Both the position numbers and the translations under genes were made by a program. From Bacillota bacterium (GTDB lineage Bacteria > Bacillota_E > JAJZYS01 > JAJYTV01), in NCBI GenBank assembly GCA_021845645.1, contig JAJZVM010000005.1, forward strand, positions 62,001 to 126,000: 64,000 nt of DNA. Direction: 5' to 3'. The notes beneath the pieces were generated by a model. The model was not told the DNA's origin, made no database searches, and saw only the letters and a program-made list of their open reading frames with translations. Shown in pieces: positions 43,002 through 51,503 of the stretch; within the stretch, counting starts at the first letter, position 1, and every line of letters starts with the position of its first letter.

Positions 43002-43845
43002 AATCGCATGGAGAAGCATTGGCTTTTTGTTGGCTGCTCTCTTACTTTTGGTCTCCAGCTTTGCGTTTGCCCAGTCCCAAGCCTCGGCTGCAAAACTGAG
43101 CATGCAAGACCTACGCGCGCTGGTTCGCAAATCAGGTGGGGTGTTGGTACGAACTTTCCCCGCCAATAACGGAGGGGACACCGGCGTCTTCGCAGAGATC
43201 AAGAAGCAGTTCTGGTTGACGTTCACGTGGTACGACCTGACCACAGGACAGTCTGCGCCGCTTCCTGTCTCATTCGGTAAGGTGCAGGTGGCGCAGCTTC
43301 TAGGTTGGGACGATGTCACTTTCGTCGATATGGGCGAGGATCCGATGGGCAGTGGTTGGGTGTTTCCGTTCGCAGTGCGCTGCGTGCGCAACGACGCCAC
43401 CACGCCTTTCACCTGCAATAATGAAGACGCCTACTTTCACGTGGCAACTCCAGTGTACTTCGGCAGCAAACCACACGAGGAACTCACAACCGTCATCTAC
43501 ACCATGGATGGTGTAGAGTTGGCATTTGGTCCTGAACGCGGCGGTGAAGCCATGTTCAATGCTGACTATCGCTCAATACCGCCCGTCACTACCGGCTTTG
43601 ACGCCAAAGGACATCTGTTCACTCTCACCTTCCAGAACGCCACCGCGGCACCACACCTTATTGTGCCGAAAGGGAGCAACATCTACGTTCGCAACATCTC
43701 TGTACGCCAGGTCGGCTCCAACCTTGTGGTAGGACTATCGATCGACCCGCAGGCAGCGAAGTTCTACACCGGGCATATAGAGATGTTTCAGCCGTTGCCT
43801 TTCTTGGAGTTGAGGTTCTCGCAACAGAACTGGAGCTATTACTAA
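42982..43845 (+). CDS. Secreted protein of unknown function (AT-richer island gene)
   Basis: A 287-residue protein with a clear signal peptide (MNRFGIRIAWRSIGFLLAAL followed by a hydrophobic stretch; cleavage likely after AFA at about 30) and a soluble, beta-rich remainder with two cysteines near 130-145. No family was recognised. AGGAGG stands 8 bases before the ATG and a terminator follows, so the gene looks expressed and intact. Its base composition and codon choice (more A/T at third positions) differ sharply from the surroundings, suggesting recent transfer with the neighbouring IS fragment. Export to the cell surface or medium is inferred. Confidence 0.75.
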   Translation: MNRFGIRIAWRSIGFLLAALLLLVSSFAFAQSQASAAKLSMQDLRALVRKSGGVLVRTFPANNGGDTGVFAEIKKQFWLTFTWYDLTTGQSAPLPVSFGKVQVAQLLGWDDVTFVDMGEDPMGSGWVFPFAVRCVRNDATTPFTCNNEDAYFHVATPVYFGSKPHEELTTVIYTMDGVELAFGPERGGEAMFNADYRSIPPVTTGFDAKGHLFTLTFQNATAAPHLIVPKGSNIYVRNISVRQVGSNLVVGLSIDPQAAKFYTGHIEMFQPLPFLELRFSQQNWSYY

Positions 43846-43892
43846 CAGTTTGGGGCAAGAACCCGCTCAGGGGATACCAGCGACTACGAAGT

Positions 43893-43919
43893 CGAGCAGC
43901 GCTGTCAAAGTGCTGCTCG
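43893..43919 (+). terminator. Terminator of the island secreted-protein gene
   Basis: A 10-bp stem (CGAGCAGCGC with GTGCTGCTCG, one G-T pair) and a 7-base loop, followed by TCTATTTG, ends 74 bases after the stop. Confidence 0.65.
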
Positions 43920-43962
43920 TCTATTTGACCGTTCCCGTTTCTAACAAAGTTTGTGAACAGAG

Positions 43963-44477
43963 CTAGAGGTTTTGCGTCAGGGAGTAGCGCTGGCCCTCCA
44001 GCGCGAAGCCCACGCTTGCGTTGACGAACTGCACCTGGTCGAGGGGCTGGTCGTCGACGCGGCTCCACGTCTTTCCGTCCGCAGTCTTCAGGAGACCTGC
44101 GCTCGTCACGGCGAACCCGACCGCCGGCGAGAGGAAGGAGAAGCCACTCACGGTTCCCGCGCCGAGGTACTGGCGGTGCCATGAACGGCCGCCGTCCGAG
44201 GTGGCGAGGATGATCCCCTGGCCGCCCGTCCAGCCGTCCTGCGCGTTCACGAAGTGCAAGGAGGAGAGGTTCGGAGGGGCGCCGGGCAGCAGCGCCACGG
44301 ATGTTCCTTGGGGCTGCATGCGTAGGATCTCTCAAGATCCACGGATCTGGAAGGATGCGCTGGATTCGCGACCGCGGCCGCGCAGGCCGTAAGCAGCAGA
44401 CAGGAAAGCATCGAGCCGCCAAGCAGGCGAAGCCGCCCGCCCCATCCTGTCCACCTTCTGACAGTCCTGCGGCGCAT
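43963..44477 (-). pseudogene. Ycf48/BNR-type propeller lipoprotein, frameshifted and truncated
   Basis: From ATG 44477 (AAAGGA upstream) an open frame encodes a lipoprotein signal, LRLLGGSMLSCLLLTACAA, then continues to about 44320. There the propeller-like sequence jumps to another frame: SSLHFVNAQDGWTGGQGIIL, SDGGRSWHRQYLG, SPAVGFAVTSAGLLKTADG and VGFALEGQRY, which are BNR/Ycf48 blades. So a one-base indel lies near 44318-44325. The gene then stops at 43963, after only about two blades, exactly where the AT-richer island begins. Intact relatives have about six blades. It is therefore a broken gene, cut by the island. Confidence 0.7.
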
Positions 44478-44532
44478 GGCAATAGTCCTTTCGCCCAAGG
44501 TCACGCACACGTGAGCGCCCGGTTCCAGGCAT

Positions 44533-44558
44533 GACTTCCCTTCACCGCAAGGGAAGTC
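44533..44558. repeat. Perfect 10-bp inverted repeat
   Basis: GACTTCCCTT (44533-44542) and AAGGGAAGTC (44549-44558) with a 6-base loop. It has no T-run on either side, lies about 55 bases upstream of the lipoprotein remnant, and may be an old operator or leader hairpin. Confidence 0.5.
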
Positions 44559-44887
44559 CTGTGAGCGACGCTCGTTAGTTCTTGCCACGCGGGCATCCGC
44601 GGTGCAAGGACCTGCACGCCGGTATTGCGGGCGTGAGCAGCCATTCCGAATGGAGACCGCCTGTACGCCCGAGACGCGGCGTTTCCATCTGCGGACATGC
44701 ACGATCAGCGTTCCCTATACGGGGTAGCGCGCAGAGCGGCGGCTGCTCGCGCATCGCGGCCCGCCGGCCGCTCGGGGCCGGAGCGCCGTGCCATGCTCCG
44801 GCCGGGCCTGCGGTCGCAATGTCTGAGATTGTCGGTAGGCTGCAGGATTCGGTCGCATTTGGACGAACCTCCGCCCACTCCAGAGAG

Positions 44888-44918
44888 GCAACCTTGTCGC
44901 TTGGACGCACAAGGTTGC
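44888..44918 (+). promoter_or_regulatory. Candidate operator of the MerR-XRE-cupin regulator
   Basis: A perfect inverted repeat with 10-bp arms GCAACCTTGT and ACAAGGTTGC and an 11-base centre ends 20 bases before the regulator's ATG, just upstream of its GGGAGGTG site. Its position suggests self-control by the regulator, whose MerR and XRE domains both bind palindromes. Confidence 0.5.
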
Positions 44919-44938
44919 TCGCGCAGGGAGGTGCGCCT

Positions 44939-45730
44939 ATGCGCATGCGGATCGCCGAGGTGGCCAAGGTTGTCGGCGTGTCGCCAGGCACCATTCGCAA
45001 GTGGGAGCGACAGCAGCTGCTGCGCGTGCCGCGCGGCGCGAACGGGTACCGGTACTTCTCATCGCGCGAGATCCAGCGCCTCGCGCTGATCCAGCGCATG
45101 ACCCGCCAGGGTCTCAGCCTACAGGTCATCCGTACGGCTCTGCCGCCCGCCCCGGCGGATGTCGGGGAGGGCCCGTTCCGGTTGCCCGGCATCCTACGGA
45201 CGCTGCGGGCGCACGCCGGCCTCAACCTGCAGGAGCTGGGGCAGGCGACGGGTATCTCCAGCGTCGAGCTCCTGCTGCTCGAGGGCGGTCGCACGACGGG
45301 CTCGATCGCGGCCCTGCAGAAGCTTGCGACCTTCTACAGCGTCGCCCTGATCGACCTGGTCAAGGGCGACGTCGCCCCGCAGGCACATCTCATGCGGGCC
45401 GACGAGAGACCCCGTCTCGCCCTTACCGACGAGGACGTGACGATCGAGGGCCTCGCGCAGGGTCCCGTGGGGCTGCAGCCGACCCTTCTGACGATCGCGC
45501 CCGGCGGCGGTGCCGACGAGTCGCATGCGCATCCGGGCGAGGAGTTCCTCTACGTGCTCTCGGGGCAGCTCGAGGTCTGGCTGGGCGACACGTCCTACCT
45601 CCTCGGATCCGGCGACTCGCTCGCCTTCCTCAGCCTGACGCCGCACCGCTGGCGCGCCACGGGACCGGCGGCCACGATGGTCCTCTGGGTACACCGGGAG
45701 GCGCGGCGCGGCGCGGCGTCCGACAGCTGA
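44939..45730 (+). CDS. Transcriptional regulator with MerR, XRE and cupin domains
   Basis: A 263-residue protein with three recognisable parts: a MerR winged helix at 3-70 (RIAEVAKVVGVSPGTIRKWE, YRYFSSREIQRLALIQRM), an XRE-type helix-turn-helix at about 83-142 (LRTLRAHAGLNLQELGQATG and SVELLLLEGGRTTGSIAALQ), and a cupin at about 178-253 (HAHPGEEFLYVLSGQLEVWL). Cupin metal ligands could be His196, His198, Glu201 or Glu202 and His236. XRE-cupin regulators (PuuR-like) are common; an added MerR domain is not. Start 44939 has GGGAGGTG 6 bases upstream. It probably senses a small ligand and controls the three genes that follow. Confidence 0.85.
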   Translation: MRMRIAEVAKVVGVSPGTIRKWERQQLLRVPRGANGYRYFSSREIQRLALIQRMTRQGLSLQVIRTALPPAPADVGEGPFRLPGILRTLRAHAGLNLQELGQATGISSVELLLLEGGRTTGSIAALQKLATFYSVALIDLVKGDVAPQAHLMRADERPRLALTDEDVTIEGLAQGPVGLQPTLLTIAPGGGADESHAHPGEEFLYVLSGQLEVWLGDTSYLLGSGDSLAFLSLTPHRWRATGPAATMVLWVHREARRGAASDS

Positions 45731-45927
45731 CCACGGGGCGGCCCGATCCCTGGCGACGTCCACCGCGCGAAGGAGATGATGCGAAGGCAAGCGGCAGGAG
45801 GTCCTTGCGCGTCCAGATGAGGTCCATGCCGCTCGCGAAGGGCGCCCCCGCCCTGCTACGCAGGAAGACGGTTGAGGTCCACCCCAGGGCCTGTCCTCCG
45901 ATCGTACCTGTCAAGGGAGGTCCTTGC

Positions 45928-47670
45928 ATGAAGAGTTGGCGACTCGCCTCCTGGTCCGGTCTCCTCGCCGGCGCATCCCTCCTGACGGCAGCCTGTGGCG
46001 GAACGTCCGCCGGACAGGCACCGCTGCAGAAGGCGAACGAGGTCGTCGTGGCCCTGGCGCCACAGACCACCATCGGCAGCTTCACGCCCCTCGTCAACTC
46101 GGCGGCCTTCTACAACATCGTGGCGGAGTACATGATGTACGCCCCGGTCGTCATGGCGTCGAGCCAGGACACGATCGACTGGCAGGACTCGCTGGCGTCT
46201 TCTATCTCCGCCAACAAGAGCGGCTCGCGCTACGTCGTCAAGCTGAAGCACTGGAACTGGTCGAACGGCAGGCCGATCACGGCGCAGGACGTCGCCTTCA
46301 CGGCGGACGTCATCGTCGACGGCTGCACGATGAAGAACCCCCCGTTCACCTACGGCGGCTGCGGCATCGGCGGGGTTCCGCCGGCGACAGGCCACGCCCT
46401 GATCAAGAGCGTGCAGGCTCAGGGAACCGACACCGTCGTGTTCACCCTCACCGGTCCCGCCAACCCGGTCTGGTTCGAGCTCAACGGTCTCGGCCAGATC
46501 CTGCCCATGCCGAAGGCCGTCTGGGATCGGGGCAGCTACCGCGAGGACCTCGCCCTGCAGCAGAAGCTCTACAACGACCCGACCGCACCCGAGTTCAAGG
46601 TCGTGTCGGGCCCCTACAAGTTCAAGAACATGGTCCCGAACGAGTTCTACACCTTCGTGCCGAACGAGGCCTACGGCGGCCACAAGGCCACCGTGACCTG
46701 GATCGAGCAGTACGAGACGTCCGACTCTGCGGAGTTCGCCGCCCTGAAGCGGGGGCAGGTGGACGCAGGCTACCTGACGCCGACCATGTTCTCCTCCGCC
46801 TCCGAGCTCAAGGGCCAGGACAAGAAGACGCTGAGCATCGGCGACGGATCGTTCGGCTGGTACGGCATCTCGCTCAACGCCGCGCAGAACTCCCTCGACG
46901 TCGGACCCGCCTTCCAGGACCCGACGGTCCGCGAGGCGCTGCAGTACGGCATCGACGAGAACGCCATCGGCGAGGTGCTCTACGGCAAGGGCCTATTCAT
47001 CCCGAGCTACTCCGCGATCCCCGCCGGCTTCCCCGGCCTGACGAAGGCCGTCTTCGGCGTCTCGTCGATTCCCGCGCCATATCCCTACGACCCGGCCAAG
47101 GGCAAGGCGATCCTCGAGCAGGACGGATGGCACCTCAACGCCCAGGGTGTCATGCAGAAGGGCAAGGTGCAGCTCAAGTTCCCGGCGCTCTACCAGTCCG
47201 GCTCCACGGAGTGGTCCGACGCCGCCGTGATCTTCGAACAGGACTGGGCGAAGATGGGCGTCCAGATCACGCCGGAGCCGGTAGCCTTCGGCACCATCAT
47301 GGCGATGTCCGACACGCAGCCGGGCGTCTCCTCGAAGTGGGCCATGGCCCTCGCCGCCCAGTGGGGCTACGAGCCGGACTACTACCCGACCGGCGGCGGC
47401 ATGTGGAACGTCGTCTTCAATCCCCTCGACGACTTCAAGAGCGCGGACCTCGAGGCGAAGATCGCGGCGTCTTACCTGCCCGGAACCCTCCAGCAGGTGC
47501 AGCACAGCATGTACAGGTACGCGGTCGCCACCGCCAAGGACCTGCCGGTTCTGTGGATGCCCGAGCCGTACGGCGTCAACGAGACGGCGTACTACGTACA
47601 CGGCATGAACCGGTACTTCAACCCCGTCGCCGGCTTCACGCTGATGAACTACGTGACGATCTCGCACTAG
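45928..47670 (+). CDS. Peptide-type ABC substrate-binding lipoprotein (SBP family 5)
   Basis: A 580-residue DppA/OppA-family binding protein with a lipoprotein signal ending LLTAACGG (Cys23). Typical parts are ENGRPITAQDV-like text (NGRPITAQDVAFTADVIVDG), VVSGPYKFKNMVPNEFYTF, and REALQYGIDENAIGEVLYG. AAGGGAGG lies 8 bases before the ATG. No permease or ATPase gene is nearby, so it either uses a shared transporter elsewhere or acts as a sensor. Peptides, nickel chelates, oligosaccharides and opines are all ligands in this family. Confidence 0.88.
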   Translation: MKSWRLASWSGLLAGASLLTAACGGTSAGQAPLQKANEVVVALAPQTTIGSFTPLVNSAAFYNIVAEYMMYAPVVMASSQDTIDWQDSLASSISANKSGSRYVVKLKHWNWSNGRPITAQDVAFTADVIVDGCTMKNPPFTYGGCGIGGVPPATGHALIKSVQAQGTDTVVFTLTGPANPVWFELNGLGQILPMPKAVWDRGSYREDLALQQKLYNDPTAPEFKVVSGPYKFKNMVPNEFYTFVPNEAYGGHKATVTWIEQYETSDSAEFAALKRGQVDAGYLTPTMFSSASELKGQDKKTLSIGDGSFGWYGISLNAAQNSLDVGPAFQDPTVREALQYGIDENAIGEVLYGKGLFIPSYSAIPAGFPGLTKAVFGVSSIPAPYPYDPAKGKAILEQDGWHLNAQGVMQKGKVQLKFPALYQSGSTEWSDAAVIFEQDWAKMGVQITPEPVAFGTIMAMSDTQPGVSSKWAMALAAQWGYEPDYYPTGGGMWNVVFNPLDDFKSADLEAKIAASYLPGTLQQVQHSMYRYAVATAKDLPVLWMPEPYGVNETAYYVHGMNRYFNPVAGFTLMNYVTISH

Positions 47671-47759
47671 GCGGCCGCGTGGGGCACGGCCGGCCACGCG
47701 GTCGGGCGTGCCCTGCACTGTCGCCCGCCCACTTTCCCCACCATTGAAGGGAGTCCAGC

Positions 47760-49457
47760 ATGAGCCACGCCTTGACCGGAGCAGATGTCGTCGTCGAAGG
47801 GTTGATCGCGGCCGGTGTCCGGGTGGTGTTCGGCGTGCCAGGCGATACCGGCATCGCACTCTATGAGGCGCTCTACCAGCGCCGCGACCGCATCCGGCAC
47901 ATCCTGGCGCGCGACGAGCGTGCCGCGGCGGCCATGGCCGACGCATACGCGCGCGTCACGAACCGGCTCGGTGTGGTCGAGGCGTCGTCCGGCGGCGGCG
48001 CCACCTACCTGGTGGGCGGGCTCGGCGAGCCCTTCGCGGCATCGGTGCCGCTCCTGGCGCTGACGAGCGACATCCCCCGCCAGAGCCGCGGCTCCGGCGC
48101 GATCACCGAGATCGACCAGGGCTCCCTGTTCAGTGCCGTGACGAAATACCGACGCACCGTCGACTCCACCGCAGCCCTGCCGCGCCTGCTGCGCGAGGCC
48201 TTGACCGCCGCCCTGAGCGGCCGGCCCGGCCCGGTCTCGCTCGTGCTGCCGGAGGACGTGCTCTCGGCCGCCGCGGCCGGTGCGCCGTCCGCCCTGCCAT
48301 CGGACCTGCCCCTGCAGCGCCCCGAGGCGCCACAGGCAGCGGTCGCGGCCGCGGCGCTCGCGTTCGCAGCCGCCGAGCGGCCCGCCATTCTCGCAGGTTC
48401 TGGCGTGCATCTCTCGGCCGCCTGGGACGAGCTTCTTGCCCTGGCCGAGGAGAACGGCATGCCGGTCGCGACGACGATCCACGGCAAGGGCGCCTTCCCG
48501 GAGGACCATCGCCTCTCCCTAGGTACGGCGGGCGCGAACGGCGCCACGATGGAGGCCAACGGCGCGCTTGCACAGGCGGACGCGGTGCTGCTCGTGGGCA
48601 CGCGGGCGAACGCCACCGATACGGACGGATTCACGGCACCGGCGCGCGGCTCTGCCTTCATCGCGCAGATCGACATCGATCCGCTGCGCGCAGGGCGCAA
48701 CTACCCCAGCTCCCTGGCGCTGCCCGGCGACGCGCGCGCCGTGCTGCGCCAGTTGCGCGTGGCCCTCTCGGCAGGTGTCAGGCCGGAGCGGCCGGCGGCG
48801 TTTGCCCGGGTCTCATCCGGGTTTGAAGGCAAGCCCGCCGGCTGCGATGGAGCCTGCCTGCACCCCGCGGACGTCGTGCAGACACTCCAGGACGCGGCAC
48901 GCGAGGACACGCTCGTCACCGCCGACGCCGGCACCCCGACGCCATGGCTCGCGGCGCTCTGGCGCATTCGCCGCCCCGGCCGCACCGTCCTCATCCCGCG
49001 CGGCCACGGCGCGATGGGCTTTGCCCTGCCGGCCGCAATCGGCGCCGCGATCGCCGAGCCGGGCAGGCCGGTGCTCTGTCTCACCACCGATGGCAGCTTC
49101 GCGCTCTCGTGCGGAGAGCTCGAAACGGTGCAGCGCCTGCGGCTGCCGGTCACGGTCGTACACCTCGGCAACCGCAGCTTCGGCTGGATCAAGATGCTGC
49201 AGCGCCTCTACCAGGACAGGCACTACCTCGGCGTCGACTTCGCGCCGGTGCGGGCGGATCTCGTGGCCCACGGGTTCGGCGTGGCGGCGCAGCGCGCCGA
49301 GACCCTGGACGAGCTCGCGGTCGCGCTACGGAACGCGCAGGCGAGCGGCCTGCCGCAGTTCATCGACGTCTCGGTGCCGTCCGAGGCGGACCTGGCTCCC
49401 CCCGTCGCGCCATGGCAGCGCACGCTGGCGGGCGCAGGCGGCAGGCCCGTCTACTAG
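47760..49457 (+). CDS. Thiamine-diphosphate-dependent enzyme (acetolactate-synthase-like)
   Basis: A 565-residue ThDP enzyme of the AHAS/POX superfamily. Glu53 in ARDERAAAAMADAYAR is the catalytic glutamate. The central domain and the C-terminal ThDP motif (TDGSFALSCGELETVQRLRL, LGNRSFGWIK) are present, as is PRGHGAMGFALPAAIGAA. True acetolactate synthases carry RHEQ where this has RDER, and no small subunit gene is near, so another 2-oxo acid decarboxylase, sulfo- or oxalyl-type reaction is possible. GAAGGGAG precedes the ATG, the same site type as its neighbours. Confidence 0.85.
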   Translation: MSHALTGADVVVEGLIAAGVRVVFGVPGDTGIALYEALYQRRDRIRHILARDERAAAAMADAYARVTNRLGVVEASSGGGATYLVGGLGEPFAASVPLLALTSDIPRQSRGSGAITEIDQGSLFSAVTKYRRTVDSTAALPRLLREALTAALSGRPGPVSLVLPEDVLSAAAAGAPSALPSDLPLQRPEAPQAAVAAAALAFAAAERPAILAGSGVHLSAAWDELLALAEENGMPVATTIHGKGAFPEDHRLSLGTAGANGATMEANGALAQADAVLLVGTRANATDTDGFTAPARGSAFIAQIDIDPLRAGRNYPSSLALPGDARAVLRQLRVALSAGVRPERPAAFARVSSGFEGKPAGCDGACLHPADVVQTLQDAAREDTLVTADAGTPTPWLAALWRIRRPGRTVLIPRGHGAMGFALPAAIGAAIAEPGRPVLCLTTDGSFALSCGELETVQRLRLPVTVVHLGNRSFGWIKMLQRLYQDRHYLGVDFAPVRADLVAHGFGVAAQRAETLDELAVALRNAQASGLPQFIDVSVPSEADLAPPVAPWQRTLAGAGGRPVY

Positions 49458-49593
49458 CGGACCGAAGCGGGCCGCCCTCCCCCCGCGGCAACGGTCCTGC
49501 CCCACAGGATCCGGCAGCGCGCCCCGTCCGGGTCTGCGCCCGTCCGCTCCGACCGGAGCCCACGAAGCAGCGCGGAGAAGGGAGTCCTCTCAT

Positions 49594-50958
49594 TTGCCCG
49601 ACTGGACCACCGCGTTCGATGCCTACGCGCGGCAGCGCATGGCGCTCTTCCAGACGCCCGGCATGGCGGCCGGCTTCACGCAGGGCGGCCGCCTCATGCA
49701 CCTGCAGGCCTACGGCGTCCTGAACCCTGGCGGCGATCCCGCGCGGCCCGACACCCTGTTCGGCGTCGGCTCGATCACGAAGTCGTTCACGGCGCTCGCG
49801 ATCCTCCAGCTCGCGGAGCGGGGACGTCTGTCGACGCAGGATCCCGTGGCCCGCCACCTGCCAGGCTTTCGCCTGCCGGGCGACAGCGCGGTCGAGCCTG
49901 TGCGCCTGCACCATCTCCTGACCCATACCTCCGGCCTGCCGCCGCTGCCGGCGCTCGGGATGTCCCTCGCCCACCCGCCTGACGGCGCGCCGCCGGCCAT
50001 CGGGGACTATGCTGAGATGATGGACTACCTGGCGCAGTTCGACCGGCCGCTGCTGGGGCCGCCCGGCGCCTTCTTCAGCTACTCGAACGAGGGCTACGGC
50101 CTGCTCGGCGCAGTGGTCGAGGCGGCCTCGGGCGAAGCCTACAGCGACTATGTCGAGAACCACATCCTGGCTCCGTGCGGCATGCGCCGCAGCACGTTCA
50201 GGAACCCCGGCGCCGAGGCGCTGGGCGGCGCGACCGAGCTCTATGACCTGCGCCACGTTGCCGGCGGGGCCGAGGAAGTCTTCCCGTCGCCGGGCTGGAG
50301 CGACGCGCCGGCCATGATCGGAGCGGGCTGGTTGCGCTCCACGGTGCCTGATCTTCTGCGCTACCTCGCCATGTATCTGCGACAGGGGGAGCTGGACGGC
50401 GAGCGCCTGCTGTCGGCCGCAGGCATCCGGGAGATGCTGCAGCCCCGCGTGACGATCGCGCCGGACCGCTATTACGCCTACGGCTTCTCCATCGTGCGGG
50501 GCTTCCATGGCTACGACCTCGTGGGCCACTCGGGCGGACTCAAGGGCGTCGGGGCAGACATCGGCTTCGTGCCCGGGCTTGGCCTGGCCGGCGCCGCGCT
50601 GGCGAACCTGATGGGGCCGTCCGCGCGCCAGGCGGTCCAGGGCGGCCTCGCCTGCGCGCTGGGCCAAAGGCCCCAGCCGTTCTGCCGCGACTATCCCCCC
50701 TTCACGCCTCCCCGCGAAGGTCTGCCCGCCTATGTCGGCGTCTACCCCTCCGGCGAAGGGGAGACATGCCGCGTCACGCTACGCGATGGCCGCCTCGTAA
50801 TGGACGACGGCACGACCGAGGGCGAGCTGCGGCCGGTCGGGCCGGACGCCTTCGTGCACAGCGACCGCGGCGACGAGACGTACGTGCGCTTCTGGCGACA
50901 GGCCGGCGCGGTCTATGCGGTCAGCTGCGGTACGCGCATGATCCTGCGCCGCACGTAG
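49594..50958 (+). CDS. Beta-lactamase-fold serine hydrolase
   Basis: A 454-residue class-C beta-lactamase/esterase-family protein. The catalytic SxxK is Ser60-Lys63 (GSITKSFTAL), the second motif is Tyr163-Ser164-Asn165 (FFSYSNEGYG), and LVGHSGGLKG stands in for KTG. About 100 C-terminal residues form a separate beta-rich domain (GVYPSGEGETCRVTL). There is no signal peptide, so it acts in the cytosol. The start is a TTG with GAAGGGAG 9 bases upstream. Such enzymes cleave esters, D-amino peptides or amides; true lactamase activity is unlikely. Confidence 0.85.
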   Translation: MPDWTTAFDAYARQRMALFQTPGMAAGFTQGGRLMHLQAYGVLNPGGDPARPDTLFGVGSITKSFTALAILQLAERGRLSTQDPVARHLPGFRLPGDSAVEPVRLHHLLTHTSGLPPLPALGMSLAHPPDGAPPAIGDYAEMMDYLAQFDRPLLGPPGAFFSYSNEGYGLLGAVVEAASGEAYSDYVENHILAPCGMRRSTFRNPGAEALGGATELYDLRHVAGGAEEVFPSPGWSDAPAMIGAGWLRSTVPDLLRYLAMYLRQGELDGERLLSAAGIREMLQPRVTIAPDRYYAYGFSIVRGFHGYDLVGHSGGLKGVGADIGFVPGLGLAGAALANLMGPSARQAVQGGLACALGQRPQPFCRDYPPFTPPREGLPAYVGVYPSGEGETCRVTLRDGRLVMDDGTTEGELRPVGPDAFVHSDRGDETYVRFWRQAGAVYAVSCGTRMILRRT

Positions 50959-50970
50959 GCGCCCGTCGCG

Positions 50971-51003
50971 AACGGCGCCCCGGGGCATCCCCGGGGCGCC
51001 GTT
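50971..51003. terminator. Strong bidirectional terminator
   Basis: A 15-bp perfect stem beginning AACGGCGCCCCGGGG with a CAT loop, 12 bases after the hydrolase stop. It closes the regulator-hydrolase unit and also serves the convergent Asp23 gene. Confidence 0.8.
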
Positions 51004-51082
51004 GCCTGGTGCACGTCCCGACGGCCGTCGCGAGATGGGCGTCGCCCGCCCCGGCGCGGCCGCCGTCCGTTCCGCGCGGCTC

Positions 51083-51430
51083 CTAGGAGGAGCGCTCGGC
51101 CTCCGCCGCCACCTCGACCTTCGTCACCGCGATGTTCACGACCGCGTTCTCGATGCCGATATTCTTCGCGAGCGCTTCCTTCACGGCGGTCTGCACGTCG
51201 CGCATCGCGTCGGGCAGGTAGACACCGTAGGGCACGGTCAGCTCGAGGTCCACGACGAGCTTCTTGTCCTGGCCCTCCTTGACACGGATGGCGCTGCCCA
51301 GGAGGAAGCGCCGGTTCACTCTCGCGGCGACGTCGCCTGTGTCCCTGATCGCGAGCTCCACGACCGAGCGCACGGCGCTCTCCTCGATCGACAGCTCGCC
51401 GGCCGCGTTGGCCTGCAGTTTGATGTTCAC
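51083..51430 (-). CDS. Asp23/Gls24 envelope-stress-response protein
   Basis: A 115-residue DUF322 protein. The family core is seen as ESAVRSVVELAIRDTGDV, KLVVDLELTVPYGVYLPDAM and VQTAVKEALAKNIGIENAVV. The GTG at 51430 has GGGGGTG 6 bases upstream; an extension to the next ATG is cysteine-rich and not family-like. Asp23 proteins sit under the membrane and respond to envelope stress. It lies just downstream of the second pst set on the same strand. Confidence 0.88.
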   Translation of the reverse strand: MNIKLQANAAGELSIEESAVRSVVELAIRDTGDVAARVNRRFLLGSAIRVKEGQDKKLVVDLELTVPYGVYLPDAMRDVQTAVKEALAKNIGIENAVVNIAVTKVEVAAEAERSS

Positions 51431-51503
51431 TCCGGCACCCCCAAGCTCTCCGCTCTGCAAGACAAGTCTACACCTGCATGCCGGTGCGCAGCACCGCAAT
51501 CGG

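Larger units (their letters stand above)
44478..44938. other. Regulatory intergenic region before the MerR-XRE-cupin gene
   Basis: No gene is supported in these 461 bases. Two structures stand out and are listed separately: a perfect 10-bp hairpin at 44533-44558 and a palindrome at 44888-44918. Open frames here have no ribosome sites. Confidence 0.5.

Noticed and set aside
49594..50958. True beta-lactamase giving drug resistance
   Set aside because: The protein has the SxxK and YxN motifs but no signal peptide, a GHSGG in place of KTG and an extra C-terminal domain, which fits cytosolic esterase/peptidase relatives better.
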